A DNA stretch of 43,622 bases from an uncultured Elusimicrobia bacterium (GTDB lineage Bacteria > Elusimicrobiota > Elusimicrobia > Elusimicrobiales > UBA9959). Below, in pieces: positions 9,059-16,628 of this stretch (positions are counted from its first letter, which is position 1; each line of letters starts with the position of its first letter). A model generated the notes under the pieces. The model was not told the origin of the DNA. It was given only the letters and a program-made list of their open reading frames with translations, and ran no database searches. The stretch spans positions 1-43,622 of the forward strand of contig CAIRNJ010000052.1 in NCBI GenBank assembly GCA_903879915.1. Direction: 5' to 3'. The position numbers and the translations under genes are program-made.

Positions 9059-9442
9059 ATGAACAAGTACTTACTCGCGGTCGTAACCGTCGCCGCTTTC
9101 TCGGGCATGAGCTTCGCGCAGCCGGCTGCCGCCCCGGCCGCCGCCCCCGCTGTAAAAGCGGAGAAGCCCGCCGCCAAGAAAGAAGTGGCGAAGAAAGTTG
9201 AAGTGACCAACGGAGAGATCAGCGCCATCGACGCCGCCACCAACGAGATCACCGTAAAGGACGCCAAGGGCGCGGAGAAGAAATTCACCCTCGAAGCCGC
9301 CAAGATGGCCGGCCTGACCCAGGGCGAGAAGGTGAAAGTCTCCGTGAAGGACGGCAAAGCCTCCGTGAAGCCCATCATGAAGCATGAAGGCAAGCACGAG
9401 ACCAAAAAGGCCGACGCCAAGAAACCCGAAGCCGGCAAATAA
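9059..9442 (+). CDS. Small secreted Lys/Ala-rich protein
   Basis: A 127-aa protein with a cleavable signal peptide (MNKYLLAVVTVAAFSGMSFA, 1-20), a Pro/Ala/Lys-rich linker (21-45) and a compact region of about 60 residues (NGEISAIDAATNEITVKDAKG...). That region looks like a small beta-barrel/OB-like module, followed by a His/Lys-rich tail. A longer ORF from 9023 exists, but the ATG at 9059 has GGGAGG 9 nt upstream and starts the signal peptide. Placement right after a sensor kinase suggests a role in envelope sensing or metal binding by the His/Lys tail; this is a guess. It ends at a strong terminator. Confidence 0.75.
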   Translation: MNKYLLAVVTVAAFSGMSFAQPAAAPAAAPAVKAEKPAAKKEVAKKVEVTNGEISAIDAATNEITVKDAKGAEKKFTLEAAKMAGLTQGEKVKVSVKDGKASVKPIMKHEGKHETKKADAKKPEAGK

Positions 9443-9463
9443 GCAGCTGTAGCGGGCAAAAAA

Positions 9464-9498
9464 GCCGCCCCCCCGTTCACCGGGGGGGCGGTTCTTTT
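9464..9498. terminator. Strong bidirectional rho-independent terminator
   Basis: A 10-bp GC stem (CCGCCCCCCC with GGGGGGGCGG) around a short loop is followed by TTCTTTTT on the + strand and a run of T on the - strand. It serves the small secreted protein gene (+) and can also stop transcription from the C11 protease gene that ends at 9638 (-). Confidence 0.9.
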
Positions 9499-9506
9499 TA
9501 GTATTT

Positions 9507-9631
9507 AGGGGACGTATTTGACTTTTTGACTATTTGCAGAAGTTAGCGTCCCAACTTACAACCTGAACACTTAATTCCCGGATAAAACAGCAATTAATCG
9601 CCAAATAGTCAAAAAGTCAAATACGTCCCCT
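9507..9631. repeat. REP-like element, 30-bp perfect inverted repeat
   Basis: The arms at 9507-9536 and 9602-9631 are exact reverse complements beginning AGGGGACGTATTTGAC. They enclose 65 bp with no ORF. The same arm, with small changes, recurs at 14023-14103 and 31570-31651, so this is a dispersed, probably mobile family. It sits 6 nt beyond the stop of the adjacent C11 gene. Confidence 0.9.
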
Positions 9632-9637
9632 CAGTTG

Positions 9638-11008
9638 TCACTTCGCCGCGTCCCAGGCTATGAACTCGTCCCACTTCGTGGCCGCGGCCCAGGCTAGTTC
9701 GGAGTAGCCCTCGGCCGCGGCGGAGCCGGGCAGGTAGACGGCTATGCCGTGCGATTCGGAATAATCCTTGCCGCCCCATCTGGAGAGTTTCGCCCGGTAC
9801 GTGTCCCAGTCGTCGGGGTTGTCGTCGCCGCCGTCGGGCTGGTCGTTGAAGCGGTTGTGCTGCACCAGGTCCTTGGCTATATAGTTCTGCAGGTCGGCGG
9901 ACTTCGCTTTCACGCCGGCGTCCTGCGTTTTCCCCGCCACCAGGCTCACCAGGTGGTAAAGGTCCTTGTTCTCCGAGATGGAGTAGGACAGGGCCTCCGA
10001 GCGCGCGGCCGCCACTTCCGCCTTAAGGCCGGCGGCCATCACGGCGTCAACCCAGGCGTTCACGCGGGCCACCAGGCCGGTCAGGGCCGCGGTCTTTATG
10101 AAACTCTGCGTGGAACCGGTGCGCTGCTCCTTGTAATGGTCGCTGTACGCGTCCACCGCAATCTTGGCCAGTTCCGCCGGGGTCATGGCGGGCTTCGCCG
10201 CCACGGGGCCCAGGAAGGTATTGTAAGTGTAGCCGTCGCCCGGCTCGGTCTCTTCCGAACCCACAATATAGGCCGCGCTATCCTTCAGCTCGTAGTCCAC
10301 TTCCGGCATCTGCATCAGGCAGGCGTCGGAGCCGTACACGTCCACCCCGCCCATTTCCCTAAGGGCCAGGCCCAGCTGCGGCGTGGTTATATGGTTGTCT
10401 GTCTCGTCGTCGTAGGAGATGCCTTTATTAACGCGGAACCGCAGGCTTTTTTCCCAGCCTGAGCCGTGGTTCCAGACTATCAGCATATATTTTTTAGCGG
10501 GATATTTCGCTTTGGCCCATTTACCGAAAGCTATCAGGCTTTTATAATCGCCCATGTCCGTCTTGCCCAGGTCCTGCACCACTTTCGAGGAAACTATTTC
10601 GGTGTCGGTATCTTTCTGCACCAGGTAACGGCGGGTGCCCGTCCAGTCGCCGTCGGAATCGTCGTAGCCGTCTATGCGGCCGGTCTCGATAACGATGTTA
10701 AGCTTGTCGGTGGAGCCCACCATTTCCATCTCGTTCATGTCCTTGAGCGCGTACTGCTCCAGGTTGTTCTTGCCGTTGATGAACACCATTATGGTCCATT
10801 CTTTGGAAACTTTCTGCGGGGCCGCGTATTGCCCGAACAGCCAGTGCCCCAGCCCTTTCTCTCCGGCGGGCGACGGAGCCGGAACCTGCGCGCCTGAAAG
10901 CTCACCCTTCAGGCCGCCTGTGCCGCGGTCGAAATCCACTGGGGCCGCGGACGCGGCTGAAATTGAAAAGAACGCCGAAAGCGCTAAAAGCCCGGCTTTA
11001 TTAAGCAT
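9638..11008 (-). CDS. Secreted clostripain-like cysteine protease (peptidase C11), copy 1
   Basis: A 456-aa secreted protease of clan CD (caspase-like fold), expected to cut after Arg or Lys. It has a signal peptide at 1-21, a short propeptide-like region (22-66), then the core starting EWTIMVFINGKNNLE. The catalytic pair is His181 in IVWNHGSGW and Cys230 in YGSDACLMQM, followed by the conserved GSEETEPGDGYTYN loop. The C-terminal third is alpha-helical and copy-specific. The start has GGAGG 6 nt upstream. It is the first (most downstream) of four tandem paralogues on this strand. No sorting signal or dockerin is seen, so release or surface attachment cannot be settled. Confidence 0.92.
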   Translation of the reverse strand: MLNKAGLLALSAFFSISAASAAPVDFDRGTGGLKGELSGAQVPAPSPAGEKGLGHWLFGQYAAPQKVSKEWTIMVFINGKNNLEQYALKDMNEMEMVGSTDKLNIVIETGRIDGYDDSDGDWTGTRRYLVQKDTDTEIVSSKVVQDLGKTDMGDYKSLIAFGKWAKAKYPAKKYMLIVWNHGSGWEKSLRFRVNKGISYDDETDNHITTPQLGLALREMGGVDVYGSDACLMQMPEVDYELKDSAAYIVGSEETEPGDGYTYNTFLGPVAAKPAMTPAELAKIAVDAYSDHYKEQRTGSTQSFIKTAALTGLVARVNAWVDAVMAAGLKAEVAAARSEALSYSISENKDLYHLVSLVAGKTQDAGVKAKSADLQNYIAKDLVQHNRFNDQPDGGDDNPDDWDTYRAKLSRWGGKDYSESHGIAVYLPGSAAAEGYSELAWAAATKWDEFIAWDAAK

Positions 11009-11101
11009 GAGTCCTCCAGAAAAGCATCTTTACTAGTTTAACAGTATGCGGCCCCGGGCGACAGGGCCGAAAAGCCCAGAGGTTTTTCGTTAAAGGGCCT
11101 A

Positions 11102-11131
11102 TAAAAAAGCCGCCCGCTTTCGGCGGGCGGC
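11102..11131 (-). terminator. Terminator after C11 copy 2
   Basis: A 9-bp stem (GCCGCCCGC with GCGGGCGGC) and five-base loop; on the - strand it is followed by a run of six T. It lies 24 nt past the stop of the C11 gene at 11155, so that copy is a separate transcription unit from copy 1. Confidence 0.9.
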
Positions 11132-11154
11132 TCCTTACTGCGCTGTGCCTGAAC

Positions 11155-12444
11155 TTAAGGCAGCGCCAGCCAGGCTATGAACTCGTCCCAGTTGGAGTAA
11201 GTGGCCCACTGTAGCTCCGCGTAGCCGGCCGGGGCGGCGGTTCCGGGCAGGTACACCGCTATGCCGTGGGAATTGTCGTAGTTGGCCGGGGGATTCCAGT
11301 AGCCGCTGCCGGGGCTGTTGGTAGTGCGGTTATAGCCCACCAGCGTATCGGTGATGTAGCTCATCAGCGCCTGGCCTTTTGCCTTCACATCGTCGCTTTT
11401 GGTCTCGGCCAGCACCAGCTGGGCGAAGTGGTAGAAGTCTTTGTTCTCGGGGTAGGCGTAGCTCTGCGCGGCGCCCATGGCCTTCTTGGCCAGGTCTTTT
11501 TCCCCGGCCTGCGTAACGGCGTAGGCGAAGGCGTTGGCGGCGTCCAGGAAGCCGGGCAGGGCCGCGGTCCGCACGTAGCTCTGCGTGGAGCCTTCCTTAT
11601 TGGCGGCGTAATGGTTCGCGTATGCGTCTACGGCCACCCGGGCCAGCTCTTCGGGGTCCATGGCGGGCTTGGCCGCAACAGGGGCAAGGAAGTCGTTGTA
11701 AGTATAGCCGTCGCCGGGCTCGGTTTCTTCGGAGCCGACAATGAACTTCACGTAGTTCATTATTTCGTAATCCACCTCGGCCATCTGCATCAGGCAGGCG
11801 TCGGAACCGTACACGTCCACGCCGCCTATCTCCTTAAGGATCTGGGCCATCTGCGGGGTGTTGATGTTGTGCTTGGTCTCGTCGTCGTAGGAAATGCCTT
11901 TCGTGGCCTCCAGGCCGCGGGCTTTTATCCAGCCGGCGCCGTGGTTCCAGAGTATCAGCATGTATTTCTTGGCCGGGTAATTGGCCTTGGCCCAGTTGGC
12001 GAAGTCTATGACGCTCTTATAATCGCCCATGTCCACCTTGGGGAACTCGGCCAGCACCGGGGAAGTGACCTTGGCGGTCTCGGTGTCCTTCTTCACCAGG
12101 TAGCGGCGCACGGTCTTCCAGTCGCCGTCGGAACTGTCGAAGCCTTTTATGCGGCCCACCTCGGTGACTATGTTCACCTTGTCGGTGGAGCCCACCATTT
12201 CCATCTCGTTCATGTCTTTCAGCGCGAACTGCTCAAGGTTGTTCTTGCCGTTCACGAACACCATTATGGTCCATTCCTTGGCCGGGCGGTGGGCCTTGTC
12301 GGCGGCCGGGGCGGGCACGGACAGCGCTAATTTGGTCATTTCGCTGTTAAGGTCGAAAGCTTTGCCGTCGAAATTCACTTCCGCCATCAGCACCGGGGCG
12401 GAAACGGACAGGACCAGCGCGGCCAATACGAGTTTATGTATCAT
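11155..12444 (-). CDS. Secreted clostripain-like cysteine protease (peptidase C11), copy 2
   Basis: A 429-aa paralogue of the neighbouring proteases. Signal peptide 1-21 (ending VLMA-EVNF), short pro-region to about residue 56, core from EWTIMVFVNGKNNLE. Catalytic His168 (ILWNHGAGW) and Cys217 (YGSDACLMQM); GSEETEPGDGYTYND follows. It is the copy with WNHGAG rather than WNHGSG together with copy 4. The ATG at 12444 is preceded by GGAGG at 6 nt. A probable sigma70-type promoter sits at 12499-12528 and a terminator follows at 11102-11131, so it can be expressed alone. Confidence 0.92.
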   Translation of the reverse strand: MIHKLVLAALVLSVSAPVLMAEVNFDGKAFDLNSEMTKLALSVPAPAADKAHRPAKEWTIMVFVNGKNNLEQFALKDMNEMEMVGSTDKVNIVTEVGRIKGFDSSDGDWKTVRRYLVKKDTETAKVTSPVLAEFPKVDMGDYKSVIDFANWAKANYPAKKYMLILWNHGAGWIKARGLEATKGISYDDETKHNINTPQMAQILKEIGGVDVYGSDACLMQMAEVDYEIMNYVKFIVGSEETEPGDGYTYNDFLAPVAAKPAMDPEELARVAVDAYANHYAANKEGSTQSYVRTAALPGFLDAANAFAYAVTQAGEKDLAKKAMGAAQSYAYPENKDFYHFAQLVLAETKSDDVKAKGQALMSYITDTLVGYNRTTNSPGSGYWNPPANYDNSHGIAVYLPGTAAPAGYAELQWATYSNWDEFIAWLALP

Positions 12445-12498
12445 TAACTTCCTCCAAAAATATAGCCCTTGCAGGCCTTTTTCGTTATATTAATGATT

Positions 12499-12528
12499 AT
12501 TATATCCTTTTATCCCAGCCCGGGCCAA
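12499..12528 (-). promoter_or_regulatory. Probable promoter of C11 copy 2
   Basis: On the - strand TTGGCC (12528-12523), an 18-nt spacer and a perfect TATAAT (12504-12499), about 55 nt before the ATG. The -35 overlaps the T-tract of the terminator that follows copy 3, so the two signals abut. Confidence 0.5.
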
Positions 12529-12558
12529 AAAAAGAGGGCCGGCTGTTAAGCCGGCCCC
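12526..12558 (-). terminator. Terminator after C11 copy 3
   Basis: Stem GGGCCGGC/GCCGGCCC with a six-base loop, followed on the - strand by TC and a run of seven T. It lies about 25 nt after the stop of the gene ending at 12583. Confidence 0.88.
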
Positions 12559-12582
12559 CCGTTCGGTGATATTACCGCTTTA

Positions 12583-13905
12583 TTAAGGCTGGTTGATCCA
12601 GGTAACGAACTCGTCCCACTTGGAGGCCTTGGCCCAGGCCAGGTCCGCGTAGCCGTTGGCCAGGGAGCTGTTGGGGAAGTAGGCCGCTATGCCCTTGGTG
12701 ATGGTGTACGCCTTGGGGCCGCTCCAGTAGCCGCCCTTGTCGTCATGGGCGCGGCTGAGCAGCACCAGCTGGGTGGTGATGTAGCTCATCAGCGCCTGTC
12801 CTTTCGCTTTCACGTCCGCGTTCTTGGAACCTTCCACCACCAGGCGGGTGAAGTCGTAGAGGTCGCGGTTCTCGTCCATAGCGAAGTTGATGGCGGCGTC
12901 GCGGGAGGTCTTGGCCAGCGCCTTTTCGCCGGAAGCTATCAGCGCGTCGGTGAAGGCGTCGGTCACGGGCTGCAGCTGGCCTACGGCGGAGGCTTTCACC
13001 AGGCTCTGGGTATAGCCCTGCTCGATAGAGTCGTAATGGTCGCCGTAGCCGTTCACGGCCGCTTTGCCCACTTCCATCGCGGTCATGGTAGGCTTGGCCA
13101 CCACGGGCCCGAGGAAAAGGTCGTAGGTGTAGCCGTCGCCCGGCTCGGTCTCTTCTGAAGCCACTATATAGTCAACTGAATCCTTGATCTCATAATCCAC
13201 TTCGGCCATCTGCATCAGGCAGGCGTCGGTGCCGATCACGTCGGTCTTGCCCAGCGCTTTCAGGATCAGGCCCATCTGCGGGGTGTTGATGTGGTTGCCG
13301 CTCTGCTCGTCATAAGAGATGCCCTTGGCAACGCCGGCCAGCCGCCTGCTTTTTTCCCAGCCTGAGCCGTGGTTCCACAGTATCAGCATATATTTCTTGG
13401 CGGGATAGGCGGTCTTGGCCCATTTCGCGAAATCTATCACGCTCTGGTAGGAGCCCATGTCCACCTGGCCGAGGTCCTGCACCACCTTGGAGGTGACCTT
13501 GGTAGTGTCGGTATCCTTGGTCATGCGGTAGCGGCGCACGCCTTTCCAGTCGCCGTCGGTGGCGTCATAGCCGTCAATGCGGCCGGCTTCCACCACTATG
13601 TTCACTTTATCGGTGGAACCGATCTTCTCCATCTCGTTAAGGTCCTTGAGCAGGAAAGGCTCCAGGTCGTTCTTGCCGTTACCGAAGACCATTATGGTCC
13701 ACTCCGCCTGGGCCTTTACGGCGGTGGGTTTGCCGAACAGCCAGTCCCAGATAACGCCTTTGTCAGCGCCGGAGGGCGCCGTAACTTCCGTATTGGAGAT
13801 CTCTTTGTTCAGGTCGAAGCCGCCCTTGTCGAAATTAACTTCAGCCACAGCCATAGAAGCGGTCATAGCCAGCGCCAGCGCAGACAGAGATAACTTGGGG
13901 ATCAT
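12583..13905 (-). CDS. Secreted clostripain-like cysteine protease (peptidase C11), copy 3
   Basis: A 440-aa paralogue. Signal peptide 1-21 (MIPKLSLSALALAMTASMAV-A), pro-region with a WDWLFGKP segment also seen in copy 1 (HWLFGQY), then the core EWTIMVFGNGKNDLE. Catalytic His179 (ILWNHGSGW) and Cys229; the active-site strand reads VIGTDACLMQM where the other three have VYGSDACLMQM. The downstream loop is ASEETEPGDGYTYD. The ATG at 13905 has GGAGGC 8 nt upstream and starts the signal peptide; an in-frame start at 13944 lacks one. A likely promoter is at 13945-13972. Confidence 0.92.
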   Translation of the reverse strand: MIPKLSLSALALAMTASMAVAEVNFDKGGFDLNKEISNTEVTAPSGADKGVIWDWLFGKPTAVKAQAEWTIMVFGNGKNDLEPFLLKDLNEMEKIGSTDKVNIVVEAGRIDGYDATDGDWKGVRRYRMTKDTDTTKVTSKVVQDLGQVDMGSYQSVIDFAKWAKTAYPAKKYMLILWNHGSGWEKSRRLAGVAKGISYDEQSGNHINTPQMGLILKALGKTDVIGTDACLMQMAEVDYEIKDSVDYIVASEETEPGDGYTYDLFLGPVVAKPTMTAMEVGKAAVNGYGDHYDSIEQGYTQSLVKASAVGQLQPVTDAFTDALIASGEKALAKTSRDAAINFAMDENRDLYDFTRLVVEGSKNADVKAKGQALMSYITTQLVLLSRAHDDKGGYWSGPKAYTITKGIAAYFPNSSLANGYADLAWAKASKWDEFVTWINQP

Positions 13906-13944
13906 GGTTAGCCTCCGGGACAATGTTGAGAAGTTCACATACAT

Positions 13945-13972
13945 ATTCTAGCTCAACCATAACCGTTAACAA
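13945..13972 (-). promoter_or_regulatory. Probable promoter of C11 copy 3
   Basis: On the - strand TTGTTA (13972-13967), a 16-nt spacer and TAGAAT (13950-13945), 39 nt before the ATG. A GGCCC-rich motif lies upstream at 13994-14012. Confidence 0.45.
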
Positions 13973-14022
13973 GGCACATAAGACCCGGTATTAAGGGGCC
14001 AAAGGGCCCATAGATAGGGATA

Positions 14023-14103
14023 GGGACGTATTTGACTTTTTGACTATTTCTCAACGGCCTCACGCCCATTTCGGAGAAATAGTCAAAAAGTCAAATACGT
14101 CCC
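14023..14103. repeat. REP-like element, 30-bp perfect inverted repeat
   Basis: Arms 14023-14052 and 14074-14103 are exact reverse complements beginning GGGACGTATTTGACTTTT and nearly identical to those at 9507 and 9602. The spacer is only 21 bp here against 65 bp there. It lies between the terminator of C11 copy 4 and the promoter of copy 3. Confidence 0.9.
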
Positions 14104-14108
14104 CTCCT

Positions 14109-14143
14109 AAAAAAAGAAAGGCCGGCAGTTAAGCCGGCCTTTC
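14109..14143 (-). terminator. Terminator after C11 copy 4
   Basis: Stem GAAAGGCCGGC/GCCGGCCTTTC with a short loop, followed on the - strand by TTTTTTT. It lies 23 nt past the stop of the gene ending at 14166. Confidence 0.88.
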
Positions 14144-14165
14144 CGTTGCGCGCTGGGCGCTTAAC

Positions 14166-15422
14166 TTATTTTACGTACCAGGCGATGAACTCGTCCCACT
14201 GCGCGGCCTTGGCCCAGGCCAGTTCGGCGTAGGCGGAGTTCACGGAGTTGGGCATATAGATCGCCAGACCATGCGAGTCCGAGTAGTTGCTGTTCACGCG
14301 GTTGTGAAGCACCAGCGTCCCGGTAAGGTAATCCTGCAGGGCTTTCGCGGTGGTCTTTACGTTCGCGTCCTTGGAGGAAGCGGCGTAGAGGCTCAGGAAA
14401 TGCCACAGGTCCTTGTTCTCGGCGTAGGCATAAGCCTGCGCGCCGCTCATCGCGGTCTTGATCAGGGCTTTTTCGTTGGCGGCCATGGCGGCTTTAACGA
14501 AGTTATTGATCGGGGCTATCAGGCCGTTCATGGCGGAGGCCAGAACAAGGCTCTGGGTGTGGTCCTGAGTACCGTAATGGTCGGCATAGGCGTCCACGGC
14601 CAGTTTGCCGAGTTCGGCGCCGGTCATGGTGGGCTTGGCCGCCAGAGGGCCCAGCAGCAGGTTATAGGTATAACCGTCGCCGGGTTCGGTCTCTTCGGAA
14701 CCTACTATATAGTCTACATAGTCCTTTATCTCATAGTTCACTTCGGGCATCTGCATCAGGCAGGCGTCCGAGCCGTAAACGTCGATCTTGCCCATGGCTT
14801 TCAGGGCCATTCCCAGCTGGGGGGTGTTGATGTGGTTGCCGGTCTCGTCGTCGTAGGAGATGCCTTTGGTGGCGTCCATGCTGCGGGACTTGATCCAGCC
14901 GGCGCCGTGGTTCCAGACCACCAGCATATAGCGCTTGGCGGGATAGGTGGCCTTGGCCCAGGCGACGAAGTCGATGAGGTGCTTATAATCGCCCATATCG
15001 ACTTTGCCCAGGTCTTTTACCACGGGAGAGGCGATCTTGGCCATATTGGCGTCTTTAACCACCAGGTAGCGGCGGGAAGAGATCCAGTTGCCGTCCGAGC
15101 TGTCATAGCCGGCTATGCGGCCCAGTTCGGTGACTACGTTCACTTTATCGGTGGAGCCTATCATCTCCATCTCGTTCATATCAAGCAGGCCGTACTTTTC
15201 AAGGTTGTTCTTGGCGTTAATGAACACCATTACCGTCCATTCCTTATCAACCTTGGCGTGGGCCGCCTTATCCGCGGCGGGGGCCGCGGGCACGCTCAGC
15301 TCGAGAGCGGTTATTTCCTGCTGAAGGGTTTTCGTATTGGGGATGTCGAAGTTAATAGCTGCCGACACCATGGTGGATACTGCGGTGATTATCGCGAACG
15401 CTGCGGCTGTCTTTCTAAACAT
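14166..15422 (-). CDS. Secreted clostripain-like cysteine protease (peptidase C11), copy 4
   Basis: A 418-aa paralogue, the shortest and the first of the array in transcription direction. Signal peptide 1-21 (ending TMVSA-AINF), pro-region to about residue 60, core EWTVMVFINAKNNLE (Ala where the others have Gly). Catalytic His172 (VVWNHGAGW) and Cys221 (YGSDACLMQM), then GSEETEPGDGYTYN. The start at 15422 has GGAGG 5 nt upstream; the in-frame upstream start at 15467 would add 15 residues that spoil the signal peptide. A likely promoter at 15490-15517 gives a 5' leader carrying a GGCCC hairpin. Confidence 0.92.
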   Translation of the reverse strand: MFRKTAAAFAIITAVSTMVSAAINFDIPNTKTLQQEITALELSVPAAPAADKAAHAKVDKEWTVMVFINAKNNLEKYGLLDMNEMEMIGSTDKVNVVTELGRIAGYDSSDGNWISSRRYLVVKDANMAKIASPVVKDLGKVDMGDYKHLIDFVAWAKATYPAKRYMLVVWNHGAGWIKSRSMDATKGISYDDETGNHINTPQLGMALKAMGKIDVYGSDACLMQMPEVNYEIKDYVDYIVGSEETEPGDGYTYNLLLGPLAAKPTMTGAELGKLAVDAYADHYGTQDHTQSLVLASAMNGLIAPINNFVKAAMAANEKALIKTAMSGAQAYAYAENKDLWHFLSLYAASSKDANVKTTAKALQDYLTGTLVLHNRVNSNYSDSHGLAIYMPNSVNSAYAELAWAKAAQWDEFIAWYVK

Positions 15423-15736
15423 TACTCCTCCCGTGCTGCGTTTTGGTCTGTAGGCCCTTTGGGCCAAGGGCCCTTGAACTTACACCCATATTATAACTCA
15501 TTATTGACCAGCATCAAGGACAAAGTACCCAGATAGTTTTGGGCCAGTGTGCCCATTGCGCTTTGGGCCCTAAGGCCCATAGACATGTCAAGGCTTCATA
15601 GGAGAGGGGTCTGTTTGACGCTAAAACGCGGGAAAACACATTCTTACGCTTATCGGCCCGAGGGGTTAAAGGGCCTATGACATAGGTCTATTGGCCGCCG
15701 CCCGATATTACTCATCAGGCACAAGCCTGCGGAACG
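15423..15736. other. Intergenic region with C11 promoter and GGCCC motif cluster
   Basis: No coding region is seen. The part next to C11 copy 4 holds its probable promoter and leader. The rest contains repeated short GGCCC/GGGCC palindromic words: around 15452-15473, 15539-15555, 15575-15591 (with GGCCCATAGAC) and 15667-15694 (AAAGGGCCTATGACATAGG). Related words occur at 11091-11103, 13994-14014 and 30640-30685. Their role is unknown. Confidence 0.6.
15490..15517 (-). promoter_or_regulatory. Probable promoter of C11 copy 4
   Basis: On the - strand TTGATG (15517-15512), a 16-nt spacer and a perfect TATAAT (15495-15490), 68 nt before the ATG at 15422. The leader between them contains the hairpin-forming word GGCCCAAAGGGCC (15454-15466). 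Confidence 0.6.
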
Positions 15737-16150
15737 TTAATCCCCGGTTTTTTTCACCCGCCACGGCCTGTCACCCGGCTTTTTAACGCCTTCCCTGTCC
15801 GCCAGCGCGGACAGCACGACTTTCCGTATAACATCGAACTCGAACGGCTTGGTAATATAACTTAATGCGCCCATCTCCAGAGCCTTGTTCACCATTTCCA
15901 GCTCATCATTGCCCGTAAGCATAATGATCAGCGGCTTATCCTTTATGCCTTTAAGCGCGCCCAACACCTCAAGGCCGTCCATCAGCGGCATTTTAAGATC
16001 CAACAGCACCACAGAAGGGCGCTCAGCCGCTATCACGCACATAGCGGCCTGGCCGTCGCAGGCTGTAATAACGATATGGTCCGCGAACGCATATTCGAGG
16101 GCCACCCTTATGTTCTCGTCATCGTCCGCTATAAGTATTTTATGCTTCAA
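15737..16150 (-). CDS. Single-domain response regulator, TTG start
   Basis: A 137-aa receiver domain: acidic triplet DDD at 9-11, phosphoacceptor Asp51 (VVLLDLKMPLMDG), switch Thr79 and Lys101 (ITKPF). A short basic tail replaces any output domain. Translation appears to begin at a TTG (16150-16148) with GAGGTG 5 nt upstream; no ATG lies near the domain start. It is the last gene of a five-gene signalling operon on this strand, 107 nt after the other REC-only gene. It probably receives phosphate from one of the two upstream kinases and acts by protein contact. Confidence 0.87.
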   Translation of the reverse strand: MKHKILIADDDENIRVALEYAFADHIVITACDGQAAMCVIAAERPSVVLLDLKMPLMDGLEVLGALKGIKDKPLIIMLTGNDELEMVNKALEMGALSYITKPFEFDVIRKVVLSALADREGVKKPGDRPWRVKKTGD

Positions 16151-16257
16151 AATTCACCTCGCTCCGCATGAAGATTCCGCCCCCTTACCGCGCTGCGTCA
16201 CCCCGCTCACCGCCAGGTCCGCCCGGCACGCGTGCCAAGCCAAGGCGCACAGGCCCG

Positions 16258-16626
16258 TCAGGCCCGCTCGGAAAACTTTTTTACCAGGCCGACAAGTTCC
16301 TCCAGCTCGAACGGCTTATTGAGATAAGCGTCAGCGCCGCTCGCCTCCGCTTTTTCGCTGAGACTTTCAGCCACCGAAGAGATCAGGATCACGGGGATAT
16401 GCTTCAGCTTCTCATCCTTTTTTAACATCCAGGCGACCTCATCGCCGTTTATTACAGGAAGGTGGACGTCAAGGATCACCAGGTCCGGCATATGCCGAGC
16501 CGTCATAACCAGGGCCTCCCGCCCGTCCCGGCTGCAGAACACCTCACAGCCTCTTTTCTCCAGGCCATAGGACACCAGGGTCAGCAGGTCCGGCTCATCG
16601 TCGACTATTAAAATCTTTTTCGCCAT
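16258..16626 (-). CDS. Single-domain response regulator
   Basis: A 122-aa receiver with nothing else: acidic pair Asp9-Asp10, phosphoacceptor Asp53 (VILDVHLPVINGDE), Ser83-Ser84 switch region and Lys104 (LNKPF). The ATG at 16626 is 2 nt past the stop of the upstream hybrid kinase, with GGAGG inside the end of that gene, so the two are translationally coupled. Such a receiver placed directly behind a kinase usually acts as phosphoacceptor, phosphate sink or adaptor in a relay. Confidence 0.92.
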   Translation of the reverse strand: MAKKILIVDDEPDLLTLVSYGLEKRGCEVFCSRDGREALVMTARHMPDLVILDVHLPVINGDEVAWMLKKDEKLKHIPVILISSVAESLSEKAEASGADAYLNKPFELEELVGLVKKFSERA

Positions 16627-16628
16627 AG

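Noticed and set aside
9507-14103. CRISPR array or phage att sites from the repeated GGGGACGTATTTGAC arms
   Set aside because: The repeats are inverted pairs far apart, not regularly spaced direct repeats with unique spacers, and no cas gene is present.
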